From contig JAAKBF010000068.1 of the NCBI GenBank assembly GCA_012656075.1, forward strand, positions 372,001 to 436,000: a stretch of DNA of 64,000 bases. The letters are read 5' to 3'. Source of the stretch: Phytophthora hibernalis. Taxonomy: Eukaryota > Oomycota > Peronosporomycetes > Peronosporales > Peronosporaceae. The number at the start of each line of letters is the position of its first letter. The first letter of the stretch is position 1. Below, one piece after another: positions 11,296-21,304 of this stretch. Both the position numbers and the translations under genes were made by a program. The notes under the pieces were generated by a model. The model saw only the letters and a program-made list of their open reading frames with translations. It was not told the origin of the DNA and searched no databases.

Positions 11296-13496
11296 ATGGA
11301 GCATACCTTCCCTGATGAGTTGGCGCGAATTATGGAGCAGCGATACGAGTCTTTTCCGCCAGCTCAAAACAATGGTTTCATAACTCAGGATCAATACCGA
11401 CATCTTGAAGAACGTCTTGACCAGATGCAGTCCGACGTCCAAATTTCGCACCGAATGTTGCGTGATTTGAGTACGCTTGTTCATCGCCAACTGCAGGTCG
11501 ATCGTATTCACGTGGTTTGAAATGTGCTATAACATTTACTGAGTATTGTTCTTGTTTGTCTGCTTTTCAGATGACGTTGGTGAGAAACAAGAACCGAAGC
11601 TACAGCGAGAACAACCCACCATCAAGCTACCACATTTTTGACAAGGAACCTCCTCTCAGAAGTTTGGCAGTGCTGGATCCGTTGGCACTCGTTGCTCACG
11701 CTCCCCCTGAAGTGACGAATACAACAATAGTCGCTTATACCGACGTACAACAGGCTGAAATGGTGCTCACAGCTCGTACAGCTTCTTTGCCAGATAAAAA
11801 GAAAGTAAGTCTCCCTTTGCCGTACCAGACCCTACGCTGTCTGCACAATGGCTGGCTAAAATCGAGACGAACAAGCCACAAACGCCGAAGAAAAAGGAAA
11901 AGGCTCCTTCAAGGGATGGATTTCATTACCGAAAAGCGTGACGAAAATCATACCTTTGAGCAACGCACGCAAAGCGACCGACGCAAGTTCATCCGATGAC
12001 GAGGCGGTTAGTCGTCGCTTCTCAGTCAGCTCCATTGATTTGGCCAAGGCTCAGAGTGAGAATCTTTTGCAGGTGAAAGATGGTACTGGCGAGGAGCCGA
12101 GCGTAACCCGAGAAGAGATTTTATCTGCGCGAAAACTTGATGGAGAAGTAAACCGATTCACGTTACGCCACGACTCATTCTACCGCAGCGTCTGGGATCT
12201 ACTGGTTATTGTGATGATTCTACTCGATCTTATATTCACACCGCTTTCGTTGGGTTTCAACTATAGTTCGGCCTTTCTCAAGGTCTACAATGTCTTGGAG
12301 CCCTTGGTATTTGTGATCGATTTTTTCGTGCGGATGTTTTCTTCTTACGTCGACGAACATGGCAACCTCATCTCAGGGCCGAAGCGAACTGCGACCAATT
12401 ACTTGGCCAGTGGATGGGCATTGCCCGACTTTTTGAGTTGGTTCCCATTCGAGTTGCTCGAGAATTCCAACCGCAACGATGTTATCAGCTTCTTGAAAAT
12501 TTTCCACCTAGCGAAAGTAAGCCACCTCGCGCACAGACTTCATTCCGCTAGAAAAGCTGGCATCGTGCGCTTCATATTGCTTCTTGGTCTGGTGATAACG
12601 ATTGCACACTTGTTGTCGTGCTACTGGAGCTGGGTAGCGATCGATTGGCGATCGCATCTACACGAAGGTGTATTCGCTCCGACATCACTGTTTGATGAGT
12701 ATACTCTGTGCTGGTCGCTCGTGATCGGATCGATAAATGCTAGCCCTCCCATAATGTACTCGCCGATTGAGTTGATCTCAGTCGCTTGCTTCATGCTGAT
12801 AGGAAATATACTCCAAGCGAGCGTATTCGGCGCAGTAGCTGCACTGATTGCATCCTTCGACGAGAGTGAAGCAGCGTACAGCAAGAAAATCATTACAACG
12901 TCCGAACGTTGTCGCTTCCTCGGCATCCCCGACGATCTTGCAAGTCGTATTCGTGGCTACTACGAGAACCTTTGGCGCGAAACAAAGAGTGTCAGCGGTG
13001 ATGCCGATGCTTTTATCAATGAACTATCACCGGCACTAATCTGTGAGATCAAGTTCCAACTATACCGAGACATGATCCGCCGAATTCCGTTCCTCTCAGC
13101 GAAAACATTAGCTCCAGCCGTGATTGAGGTCCTCATCCTGCATCTACGAACTGTTATCTATATGCAGGACGATGTGTTGATTCGGGAAGGGAATTCGGTG
13201 ACTGGATGGGGTTTATCGGCTCGAAAGGCTCCGTTGGGGTGCTGGATCCGAATTCGAAAGACATCAAGATCATCTGCATCCTTCGCAAGGGTGACTACTT
13301 CGGTGAAATGGCATTATTACAGCACACCAAACGATCAGCTACAAATGTAGCGCTCACGTGGGTGCAAATTCATGTGCTGCGTCGTCAAGACCTAGAATAC
13401 GTGAAAGAGCTGTACCCCACGCAGACGCAGGTTCTCGAAAGCGAGATCACTAAGTACAAGCATACGCAATCTGGGGTTGAACGGTACTTGATGTAG
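11296..13496 (+). CDS. cyclic-nucleotide-binding-domain ion channel C (tandem paralogue, several frameshifts)
   Basis: Third tandem paralogue. Exon 1 is 11296-11496 (coiled coil EERLDQMQSDVQISHRMLRD) and the intron is 11497-11570; exon 2 then has RNKNRSYSEN, matching gene A. Channel body: S1 WDLLVIVMILLDLIFTPLSL, S5 LLLGLVITIAHLLSCYWSW, pore YTLCWSLVIGSINASPP, then C-linker and cNMP-binding domain to 13496. Three frame changes are visible: near 11800 and 11890 in A-rich linker runs, and between 13190 and 13191. At the last, direct comparison with gene A shows one missing base: ATTCGGGAAGGGAATTCGG against ATTCGGAAAGGTGAATTCGG. The break falls in the nucleotide-binding domain, so if real the channel would lose its ligand gate. 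The shared sign of breaks elsewhere argues for sequencing error. Confidence 0.82.
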
Positions 13497-13551
13497 TTGT
13501 TTTTTTCTGTCCGGTGCATTTTGTGTTGAATTCTCGTCCAGATCACCACTG

Positions 13552-13660
13552 AGATGCCTGTGCATTTAGAGTTTAATGCTGAACATGCGGACTGAGCTAT
13601 CCTTGCTTGCCACAGCAAGAGTATACTCCTTTGCAGGACTAGAATTGCGGCTGATGATCG
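13552..13660 (-). pseudogene. dispersed fragment of the ELP2 3' end
   Basis: About 105 bp match the 3' end of the ELP2 gene at about 41480-41605, in the same (minus) orientation. Shared blocks include GCATTTAGAGTTTAAT, GCTTGCCACAGCAAGAGTAT and AGAATTGCGGCTGATG, and the last codons and stop are preserved (FSIKL then stop). The copy then diverges and has an internal deletion. It is a non-functional duplicate between channel C and the GIP-like gene. Confidence 0.85.
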
Positions 13661-13687
13661 AGTTATTGAGGCCGTTTTCAGAAGTAT

Positions 13688-14509
13688 TTAGTGGAAACAC
13701 TCACCACTGACAATCGACTCGATCCAGTCACGACCGATAGGTATGCGTGAGTAGTAGCTAGGGAAGCCAGGTTTTCTGCAGTCGGCGCCCCAACTGACAG
13801 CGCCAACCAGAATATCGCCTTCAGGGCGTTCAAGGATGAGCGGACCACCGTAGTCACCTGTACATGAGCTCTGGTTCCCGACCGGCGCTGAGCACATCAA
13901 GGTCTCATCCACGAGTGTTTGCTTGGAGCACTCCTCTTTGCTGATCAGACGGACATCAGCGCGTTGCAACTCGTGGGCCTGCTGACCTTCACCGCCAGTG
14001 TTGTACCAACCCAGTTTGGTAACCACTTCGCCGTCCTTGATATCCGAACCATCGGCCGCAGCGAGCTTGATAGGCTTGAATGAACTGGGTCGCTGTAGCT
14101 CCAAGACCACGAAGTCGTACGAGTATTGGGAGTTCTCGGTGTTGTTGGGGTGGGTCATGATTGCTACGACCTTGATCTGCTCGCCGTCTTCGGTACCGTT
14201 GTTGTAGTGCGAACCGATCGAAGCAAACCGACTGTACCCGACACAGGCACCTCCAGTGAGGACGTGCTTTGGGGTGATGAGAGTGCCAGCGCACGAGTTG
14301 TTGCGTGTAGCGTTGAGTCGCAGACTGACGGTGTACGTCTTCGATCCGATTGGAACGGTACTGTTCTTGGTAGCCAGAGAGGCGTCGCTGGAGACGTTAC
14401 CCGGAACCGAGACATTGTCGGAGTTGGAGCCATCTTCAGCGTTTATCAGCATGGAACCCAAAGCGAGGGCAACCGTGGAGACAGAGAGAATCGTGGACAG
14501 AAGGTTCAT
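13688..14509 (-). CDS. secreted, catalytically dead trypsin-fold protein (glucanase-inhibitor-like)
   Basis: A 273-aa chymotrypsin-fold (S1) homologue with a signal peptide (about residues 1-24) and a Thr/Ser/Asn-rich propeptide-like stretch to about residue 52. Two catalytic positions are altered: the His of the LTAAHC motif is Ala (LTGGAC, residue 88) and the active-site Ser is Tyr (GDYGGP, residue 220). Asp132 (YDFVVLEL) is kept. The S1-pocket Asp position is also Ser. Loss of the triad in a secreted S1 fold is the signature of Phytophthora glucanase inhibitor proteins, which bind and block plant endo-beta-1,3-glucanases in the apoplast. That target is inferred. The ORF is intact and it is divergently arranged with an active relative at 15067. 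Confidence 0.85.
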   Translation of the reverse strand: MNLLSTILSVSTVALALGSMLINAEDGSNSDNVSVPGNVSSDASLATKNSTVPIGSKTYTVSLRLNATRNNSCAGTLITPKHVLTGGACVGYSRFASIGSHYNNGTEDGEQIKVVAIMTHPNNTENSQYSYDFVVLELQRPSSFKPIKLAAADGSDIKDGEVVTKLGWYNTGGEGQQAHELQRADVRLISKEECSKQTLVDETLMCSAPVGNQSSCTGDYGGPLILERPEGDILVGAVSWGADCRKPGFPSYYSRIPIGRDWIESIVSGECFH

Positions 14510-15066
14510 CGTGATTCGAGGCGAGGTGCGCTGAAGGAATGAAAAGTCCGAATGATCGAGTGGTTTAGCACGGTAGAGTGACTCGATACGTTAGCAGCGC
14601 ATAGACTTGATAAACTCCTGATTTTGTACGATCACGAAAAGCACGAAGGATCGGAATCGTGGGTTTTAGACCTCGCTGTACACGCCGACGGATAACGTTT
14701 CTGTTGTTTGCTCAGCATGCGATGTGCACTACAACCGCAAAAGATTTCGATTCGAAGGCCTTGTTCGTCATATTTGCTCCGTACCCAAACAAGTCGACTT
14801 CACGGAAAGCGGAATTCAAAAGTAAAGCGCCCTCTACTGGAGTGGAAATTCATCCACGAAAACATCTCCTGGTGGTTGAGCCTCAAGGTGTGTACGTTGG
14901 CATTGCCCAGCATGTCACGGATCCCAGGCTGCAATCCGTTCCGAAACTCAAGCCGATCCTGAATCCTTATCATCGCCTTGCGTTCTTCTCTTTGAGCTTT
15001 GGTCCACGGGCGTCAACGTCACTTGCGATTTTGTCCTCAACGACTCGAAGTAACCTGCCTGTCAAG
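14510..15066. promoter_or_regulatory. shared divergent promoter region of two S1-fold genes
   Basis: 557 bp lie between the two head-to-head start codons. An open frame continues upstream of the 15067 ATG but is not signal-peptide-like and is probably 5'UTR. I see no clear TATA or initiator motif that I could assign with confidence. Confidence 0.35.
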
Positions 15067-15861
15067 ATGAAGCCGATCGCTGCCATCACCATCGCGCTGG
15101 CCTGCATTACCTCCACGTGGGTCGTATTTGGAAGCCACGTCGAGCGTGAACTTATCCTCAGTGGCGAAGTCGTCCCCGTCGGAACCAAGACATACGTCGC
15201 CGGCTTGCGTACCAAGAGAGACTCGGAGAATTTGTGTGGCGGCTCGCTCATAACCCCCACCCATGTGCTCACTGCCTCGCATTGCGCTGTCTACGGTGCC
15301 CAGTGGGTCTCAATTGGCGATCACTTCCGAAATGGCACTCAAACCGGGGAGCAAATCAAGATCGTGTCACTGATGAACCATCCCAACTACTCAGAGCACG
15401 TTCAATATGCGGATGACTTCATGGTGGTGGAGCTTGAAAGGGCAAGCAAGTACACCCCCGTGAAACTTGCTGCAGAGGACGATTCGGACTTTGAGGCGGG
15501 CAAGATGGCGACCACGATGGGGTGGGGAACAAACGCAGAGGTCAACGGAAATTCCTCCACCGAGTTGCAGACTGTGGATGTTCCGTTGACGAGTGACGAG
15601 GCTTGCGCAGCGTATGCTACTGTGGATTCCAGCATGGTGTGTGCCGGCGGAGTCGCAAACCGGGACTCGTGCATGGGCGACTCTGGTGGTCCTCTAATTG
15701 TCGAGTCTTCCTCTGGAGAGGACGTGCTGATCGGCCTCACTGGATGGTCCAAGGATGATACCTGTGGGCGTGAAGGCTACTACGGTGTGTACTCCCGAGT
15801 GTCGAGCGCTCGAGCGTGGATTACGACCATCACGGGCGGTGACGGCACGTGTCTCCCGTAG
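15067..15861 (+). CDS. secreted trypsin-like serine protease (active triad)
   Basis: A 264-aa S1-family protease. The ATG at 15067 opens a signal peptide (MKPIAAITIALACITS...), a short propeptide and a VG-TY strand where trypsins are cleaved for activation. The triad is complete: His72 (LTASHC), Asp117 (ADDFMVVEL) and Ser206 (GDSGGP). Asp200, six residues before the Ser, predicts trypsin-like Lys/Arg specificity. Six or more cysteines fit the usual disulfides. The frame is open about 130 codons further upstream, but only this Met gives a signal peptide. It faces the inactive paralogue across 557 bp, so the two may be co-regulated. Substrate is unknown; apoplastic protein degradation or processing is plausible. 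Confidence 0.9.
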   Translation: MKPIAAITIALACITSTWVVFGSHVERELILSGEVVPVGTKTYVAGLRTKRDSENLCGGSLITPTHVLTASHCAVYGAQWVSIGDHFRNGTQTGEQIKIVSLMNHPNYSEHVQYADDFMVVELERASKYTPVKLAAEDDSDFEAGKMATTMGWGTNAEVNGNSSTELQTVDVPLTSDEACAAYATVDSSMVCAGGVANRDSCMGDSGGPLIVESSSGEDVLIGLTGWSKDDTCGREGYYGVYSRVSSARAWITTITGGDGTCLP

Positions 15862-16732
15862 ATGGAATTACTTTGCTCCGTCCGCCTTCAAACGGATGCA
15901 TTAATGTTGTGGTAACGTCTGCCTCACCATTGTTACTACGGGTTAGTGAACTCGCTTTCTTGGAGGCGACCTGGACACTAAAGAAAGGAAGTCCCTCGGC
16001 AAGTTGCGTCTACTAAACATGTAATAGCCGAGTACTTCGAAGTACTTGAGATCTCCTAATATAAGATAGAGCCGTGTTTCACACGGGGAAGCTCTGGATT
16101 TTGATTGAATGCACTCGCGTCATGCGCTTAGCGTGCTGCCCATACCCATCTGCTGTACATTTCTCTTCGGAAGACATTCACCAGTATAAAAATAAAAATG
16201 ACAAGGTCGCGCGTTGCACGATGAAGCTCTGAAATTTAGGCGAATAATACAGAGACGGCAAGAAAGGGGTTGGTAGACTATAATAACAGCCCCCTCAGTT
16301 TTTCTGTAGTAATTTTCTCATTTAAACACAGAGAACGCTGTATGTGTACTATGGACGATTTTTAAATAGTTTTGAGGTATTATATTACTAACAGTTATTA
16401 TTAATAATAGTTAGTGTCAAGTAAATCCAACTAACATGTTTGAGGAGCACACTAGATGCTGGTCTCCAGCAACTACCATCTGTCAACATGGATTATCACA
16501 ATCTTTATTCTTTTTAGGTTTTTATTTGCAAGCCAACACGACCGCGGCTTCTGTTTCGATGATACAGCTCCCAAGCTCAGGCTCTTAGCACTTGACTTGT
16601 GTAACGTATGGAACGCAACGTCTATCTCCCAAATTCAATGGCGAGTGATATTAGTTAGCTAGAGTTGACTGTTAGCGCTGCAATTCGCTGGTAGTTGCTG
16701 GAAGTTTGACACCCTCAGATGCGGGCAGATCG
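15862..16732. other. intergenic, A/T-rich, with palindrome and repeat-family traces
   Basis: No gene was found. It contains a perfect 16-bp palindrome AGTACTTCGAAGTACT (16031-16046) and ACACGGGGAAGCTCTGGATT (16081-16100), which recurs with one mismatch at 24354-24373. This suggests the border of an old repeat. 16300-16440 is strongly A/T-rich. Confidence 0.45.
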
Positions 16733-17196
16733 CTAAGCGTTGTCGTCATCGGCCGAGCCGAGCTTAGGCGACATCTCCGTGAGCTTCACGATGACCTGGC
16801 GCAGCTGCACGGGCTGGTCGCGGCTCTGTATAGCAGTCTTGATCTTGGGCATCATCCTGGCAGCAACGTCCGAACCCGACTTCGTGTTGTTTCCAGCACC
16901 CAGAACTGCAATAATCTGCGTGGTCAGGGCATCATCGTCTTTCGGGCTGCTGCCTTTCATCACCATGCTCTTGATAAGGTCCACGAGGCCGCTCTTGTCT
17001 TGACCGCCGTAGACGATGATGTTGCTCCGAGTGATCAGCACGTTGTTACCCGCGACAGTGGCGTTCAGAGTGCTGGGTATTTGCGACGATCCACTAGCTT
17101 CGGTACCGGTACTTGGCAACAAGTTTGTCATGCCAGTCCACTGCAGACAGCCAGCAGCTCAACCAGACCGATCAGCGTTACCAGGAAGTTCTGCAT
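16733..17196 (-). CDS. small secreted protein of unknown function (one frameshift)
   Basis: The ATG at 17196 starts a clear signal peptide (LVTLIGLVELLAVCS core), but that frame stops after 22 codons. The adjoining frame, one base shifted, continues to 16733 as about 130 residues: Ser/Thr-rich at first, then LNATVAGNNVLITRSNIIVY and a Gly/Lys/Asp-rich region ending in DDDNA. The shift is of the same kind (one base missing) as those in conserved genes of this window, so I read one secreted protein of about 155 aa. There is no cysteine pattern, no RXLR and no known domain. It might be a species-specific secreted protein; function is unknown. Confidence 0.5.
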
Positions 17197-17583
17197 GGTG
17201 GTGGTTCAAGAAGAGGTCTTGGTCGTGAGCTTGGGAGATATGGAGAGAAATCGAAAATGAATTCGAAAATGCATGCAATGCTCGCTCTGCAAACCTGTAA
17301 ATTACTCTGTAGATTTTCCTTAGCAAATGCAAAGAGATCGCTGAGTAATCTGCGGGACTGTGACAAAATTCGCATTTTCTACAGCAGAAATATCGCTGTG
17401 TTCAGCGAAAACTACAGTAGTGTACGCTATACATTCGTTATCGGAGCATCTCCTGCGCCTGCTTGGTAGGTATCAGCTTGGTTCACTTAACCACGAGTAG
17501 TTGTTGCCGGCTAATTTTATGACGAGTGTTTGTCCAACCTTCGCGCAACATACATCTGATTGGCTAATAGATTCTCGCACTTA
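17197..17583. other. spacer before the piggyBac element
   Basis: No gene is supported. It contains the upstream region of the small secreted protein gene and the left flank of the piggyBac insertion. Confidence 0.35.
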
Positions 17584-17587
17584 TTAA

Positions 17588-17652
17588 CCCCTTGGTTCCC
17601 AACGTCGTAACTTACGACATGTCGATTGACTTATGTCGTAAGTTACGACATA
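17588..17652. repeat. left terminal inverted repeat and subterminal palindromic motifs
   Basis: The TIR CCCCTTGGTTCCCA is followed by two oppositely oriented copies of GTCGTAACTTACGACAT (about 17603-17619 and 17635-17652), separated by 15 bp. Motifs of the same family recur at the right end. Confidence 0.85.
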
Positions 17653-17976
17653 GATTAAATAACAATAGAAAATGGCTTGGAAACAGAAATCCAATACTTT
17701 AATTAAGTCATTTGAAAGCAATAAAGTCCAACAGGTAAAACAGGAAAACACAAAAACGAAGCAGGGGTAAGGGATACACAGGAAAGATGGGACACGCGGG
17801 AAAGTATCCAGCCGCCACTCAGTCCGGAACCACTCATTACAGATTTTGCTCGATGGCGCGCATCAGGCCGGGAAACAGCCGAAAACTGCTGCAGTTGCCG
17901 CGGTATCGCGCAACATCGACTTCGGCCACTTTTGGAGACAATTGCGAGCAGCCGGCTGGAAGTATAAGCGGCCGAA

Positions 17977-20929
17977 ATGGATCGAGATTACGTGAGTGCA
18001 TATATATCGGCTGTTTTAGTAGGAGAAGAGGCTGTGGTGGCGTTTGCTTTAGAGTCGGGCTTGCTGGACACGAATGAGGCCGACGTCGACGAAGATGCCG
18101 CTGTTGACCAAGCTGATGCCGCTGCCGACCAAGTGCGCGCTGCTGCTGCCGACCAAGTGCTCGTTGCCGCTGCCGACCAAGCTTCTGCCACTACCGACCA
18201 CGCTGGCGACCAAGTGCGCACTGCTGCTGCTGATCAAGTGCGCGCTGACACTGCCGACCACGCTGCCTCTTCCGACCAAGCTGCTGCCACTGCTGACCAT
18301 GCTGCCGCTGCTGACCAAGCTCGCTGCCGCTGCCGACCAAGCTGCTGCCACTGCTGACCATGCTGCCGCTGCTGCTGCCGACCAGTGCTCGCTGCCGCTA
18401 CTGACCACGCTGCCGCTGCTGGCATTGACGAAGTACGTATGTCGCAGATCGACACACGCGTGATGCTGTCCCAGAGGACGATAAATCAGCTATTTGGCAC
18501 CCCCAGTAGCAGCTCTGACGCGGAGCTGCCACGGAAGCAGTTACTCACGCATTCAATCTCTCACCCAGAGAAATTCGACATGCTGCTGCTAATCTACAGC
18601 TTCTGTCAGAAGCGTCTGGCGCTGATAGCGACGCCCAACCCGTCCGCGAGCCATCCGGCCAGTTTGTGCGTGCATCTGCTACTCCGACTGGTCGTGTTCT
18701 ACGCCCGCGGTGTCCGGTGAAGAAAGACGTGAACTTTATTCCAGACGACGAGGAACTAAGTGACTACGAAAGCTACAGCTCTGGCGAAAGTGACGACGAC
18801 GTAGAAGACGACATCGATGATGACGCTTACTTTGATCGTGACGCACCTGAAGACGATGATGAACTTTCCGAAGACGACGCTGTGCCTATGGATACTGTAT
18901 TCTTAGAGTCGCTTCACTTGGACAGTGATACCCCAGCAAGCATGCCAGGGAGCAGCGCGAGGACGCGTTGCGTGCCATGCAGTGGACACCGGTGTCATCC
19001 AATTTTGAAGAGGGTGTTCAACCCTATCCTGGCTTGAATATGGAAGAGGCGAGGCCGGTCTCTGAACTGAGCGACATCTGCCATTCGCCGCTGCTATCAT
19101 TTTCTTCTTTATGCCTAAGTCACTTTGGGTCAAGATAGCCATTGAGACGAATCGATACGGCCTCCAGCAAGTTACAAGACGCGCAGAAGCAATTCATGTG
19201 AAGCAGAACGATCGTCAGCGGGAAACAGTCAAGCAAATCAGTCGCCGTTTAAAAGCGAAGACCAGTTACGCTACTCACGAGATTTTGCACGTCGTTGGCC
19301 TTTTGATCGCGCGCATGCTCTGCCCGCAAAAGCGAAGATTCGCAGCTCACTGGTCGATGGTGGAGGATGGTGCTGTTCCTGCTGGTAATTTTGGAAGGTT
19401 CATGGCACGCAATAGATGCCAAGACATCTTGCGCGACTTGCACTTTGTGGACAATGAGGAGGAACGTACGCGAGACAAACTGTGGAAGCTGAGAATGGTT
19501 TCGGATACGATGCAGGATCGCTTCCTGCTCGCGTGGACGCTTCCTGCTGTGTTTTCGTTTGACGAGGGGTCCTTCCTTCCACTTCTAAGCGAAACACGAC
19601 TCGAATGTTCATGCCCGATAAACCTCGTCGCTACGGTTCGAAATTTTTTATGGCGTGTGACTCAAGAACTGCGTACTGCCACAGGTAATGGTTGAAATCT
19701 GAACGTCGTAACTTATGACTTGTGGGATTCATCTAACAAATTATGTCGTATGTTCCTACATATGTAGATTTGAACTATATACGGGCAAGCGAAGTGCTGG
19801 CGATGGAGAAAACTCATCATTAGATGGAAAGACAGGTGCAGCTGCAGTCATTCGCAATTTGAAGATAGTGCTTGACCCCTCACGCGGCAACCGTGGCACG
19901 CAGTCGTTATCGACCGCTTCTATTCATCTATTTTACTTGCCATTGAGCTCTTGGAGATGAAAGTGTACGTGATAGGCACGATCATGACCAACCGGCTTGG
20001 ATACGATGCGAATGTCAAAGAGAAACGCAAGTCACGTGCAGCAACTATTCCCCATGGCACCTTCACTTTCTCCCGCTCCGTAGCCGTACCCAACATAATT
20101 GCCTTCCAGTGGTGGGATCGCAAACCTGTGCACTACTTGTGCACAGGATCCGCAATGACATCGGCATCAGTTGCGTGGAACATCAAGCGAGTTGGCAGAG
20201 TTGTGGTGCCTTGTCCGGCGAGTGTAAGTGACTACCAACGTTGGATGGGCGGAGTTGATGTGCATGATCAACTCCGCCTACAAACCTACTCACTGCAGAC
20301 GTCCACGAAGTTCAAAAAGTACTACAAGAGCCTTTTCTTAGGCCTCGTGGATATGGCTCTAGTGAATGCGTATATTTCGCATAGGGAGGTGTCAAGGATC
20401 TCTGGGTCACCGCTGATGAAGCGAGGATAATGGTACGGGGTTCTGCAGAACCAATTGCTGCAACTGAAGGCGGAGGATTTTGAGGGTATAGTCGCCACGC
20501 CACCACCGAGCAACCAGAAGAGAAAGCGCTCCCACCTAAGACTTACGCATGCACTACAACAATGAATGACTGGGTCACGGTTACGGGCGTACAGAAGCGT
20601 CGCCAGCGATCTTGCAAGGTCTGTGCCCTTTTGCGCAGCGACCGCAAGAAGAAGTCTTTTTCCACGACTTTCTTTTGCGAGCGCTGCTCCATTGATGACG
20701 CGAAGTGCTGGCTGTGCAACAAGATACGCCGTCAGTACAAGGGGATAGCTAAAACGTGTTTTGAGATCTGGCACGACGACTACCAGTGCGGCCAAAGAAT
20801 ACCTACCAATCTTGGCAAAAGGGTCATTCGGGTCAGAATGCTGGTGCACGCAAGAAGTCCCGTCGAGAGCTTCTGCTTTGTGAAGGGGCGGTAGACGGCG
20901 ATGATGAAAATGAGAGCGATCAAGAGTGA
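17977..20929 (+). CDS. piggyBac transposase (DDD triad present, several frameshifts)
   Basis: Cut-and-paste transposase acting at TTAA. The N-terminus has ADQ/ADH-type tandem repeats and then a very acidic region (DDDVEDDIDDDAYFD). The piggyBac core starts near MPKSLWVKIAIETNRY, with RCQDILRDLHFVDN and RDKLWKLRMVSDTMQDRFLL. The catalytic Asp residues are visible: FSFDEG (D1), ACDSRTAYCH (D2) and WMGGVDVHDQ (D3). A GT-AG intron at 19685-19767 joins AYCH to RFELYTGKR. The C-terminus is the Cys-rich zinc-binding domain (CKVC, CERC, CWLCNK, then FEIWHDD). At least five frame changes occur, two of them in a G4 run (19566-19569) and the C4 run near 19876; each fits one missing base. If these are sequencing errors the enzyme is probably intact. 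Confidence 0.88.
18094..18423 (+). repeat. degenerate tandem repeat encoding ADQ/ADH-rich segment
   Basis: Units around GCTGCTGCCGACCAAG(TG/CT), mostly 21-27 bp, are repeated about 15 times and encode A-A-D-Q/H periods at the N-terminus of the piggyBac transposase. The repeat is open on both strands in several frames, so long antisense frames here are artefacts. Copy number is likely to vary between alleles. Confidence 0.8.
19685..19767 (+). other. transposase intron carrying terminal-type motifs
   Basis: An 83-nt GT-AG intron between AYCH and RFELY. It contains AACGTCGTAACTTATGACTT and a diverged ATTATGTCGTATGTTCC, resembling the subterminal motifs of the element. Confidence 0.75.
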
Positions 20930-21100
20930 GCATGTGTGGCATCAAATGGTTGTGAGCTTTGTCAGATCGTAATACACTTTTCTTGAATACCTGTACCTTT
21001 TGCTCCGACTGTACTGGATGTTTGGGTACATAAAGACGCTCTTTGTACCACTTATTTTCGGTTGTGCAGCAGATCCTTCCACAGCACTATCCAGTTGCAG

Positions 21101-21300
21101 TAACTTACGACATTCAGTGCTGTCTACTAGCTGCTAAAGTGGTAGAACTTACGACATGTAAGTGATAGACCTCTCGGAAACTTATACTCCTTCCCGCACG
21201 TCGAACATATGCCACATACAAACATATAGTGACAAGGATACGTCGTAACTTACGACTTTTGTTAGCTCGTTTTCGATACACTTATCTGGGAACCAAGGTG
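21101..21300. repeat. right subterminal motifs and terminal inverted repeat
   Basis: Three GTAACTTACGACAT-like motifs (about 21108, 21146 and 21243) precede the right TIR TGGGAACCAAGGTG at 21287-21300. Confidence 0.8.
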
Positions 21301-21304
21301 TTAA

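Larger units (their letters stand above)
17584..21304 (+). mobile_element. complete piggyBac-type DNA transposon with TTAA target duplication
   Basis: TTAA at 17584-17587 and 21301-21304 flanks a 3.7-kb element. Inside, terminal inverted repeats are CCCCTTGGTTCCCA on the left and, read inward, CACCTTGGTTCCCA on the right (13 of 14 identical). Subterminal copies of GTCGTAACTTACGAC-like motifs sit at both ends. The element carries a piggyBac transposase on the plus strand. Intact termini, exact TTAA duplication and a coding region disrupted only by small frameshifts indicate a young or recently active copy. Confidence 0.93.

Noticed and set aside
14126..14542. 138-codon plus-strand frame antisense to the GIP-like gene
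   Set aside because: The opposite strand has a signal peptide and S1 motifs; this one has none.
16706..17260. 184-codon plus-strand frame over the small secreted protein
   Set aside because: No domain; the minus strand offers a signal peptide and better composition, although this choice is less certain than others.
18049..18408. 119-codon Ala/Ser/Trp-rich minus-strand frame
   Set aside because: Antisense of the ADQ tandem repeat; repeats keep several frames open by periodicity.
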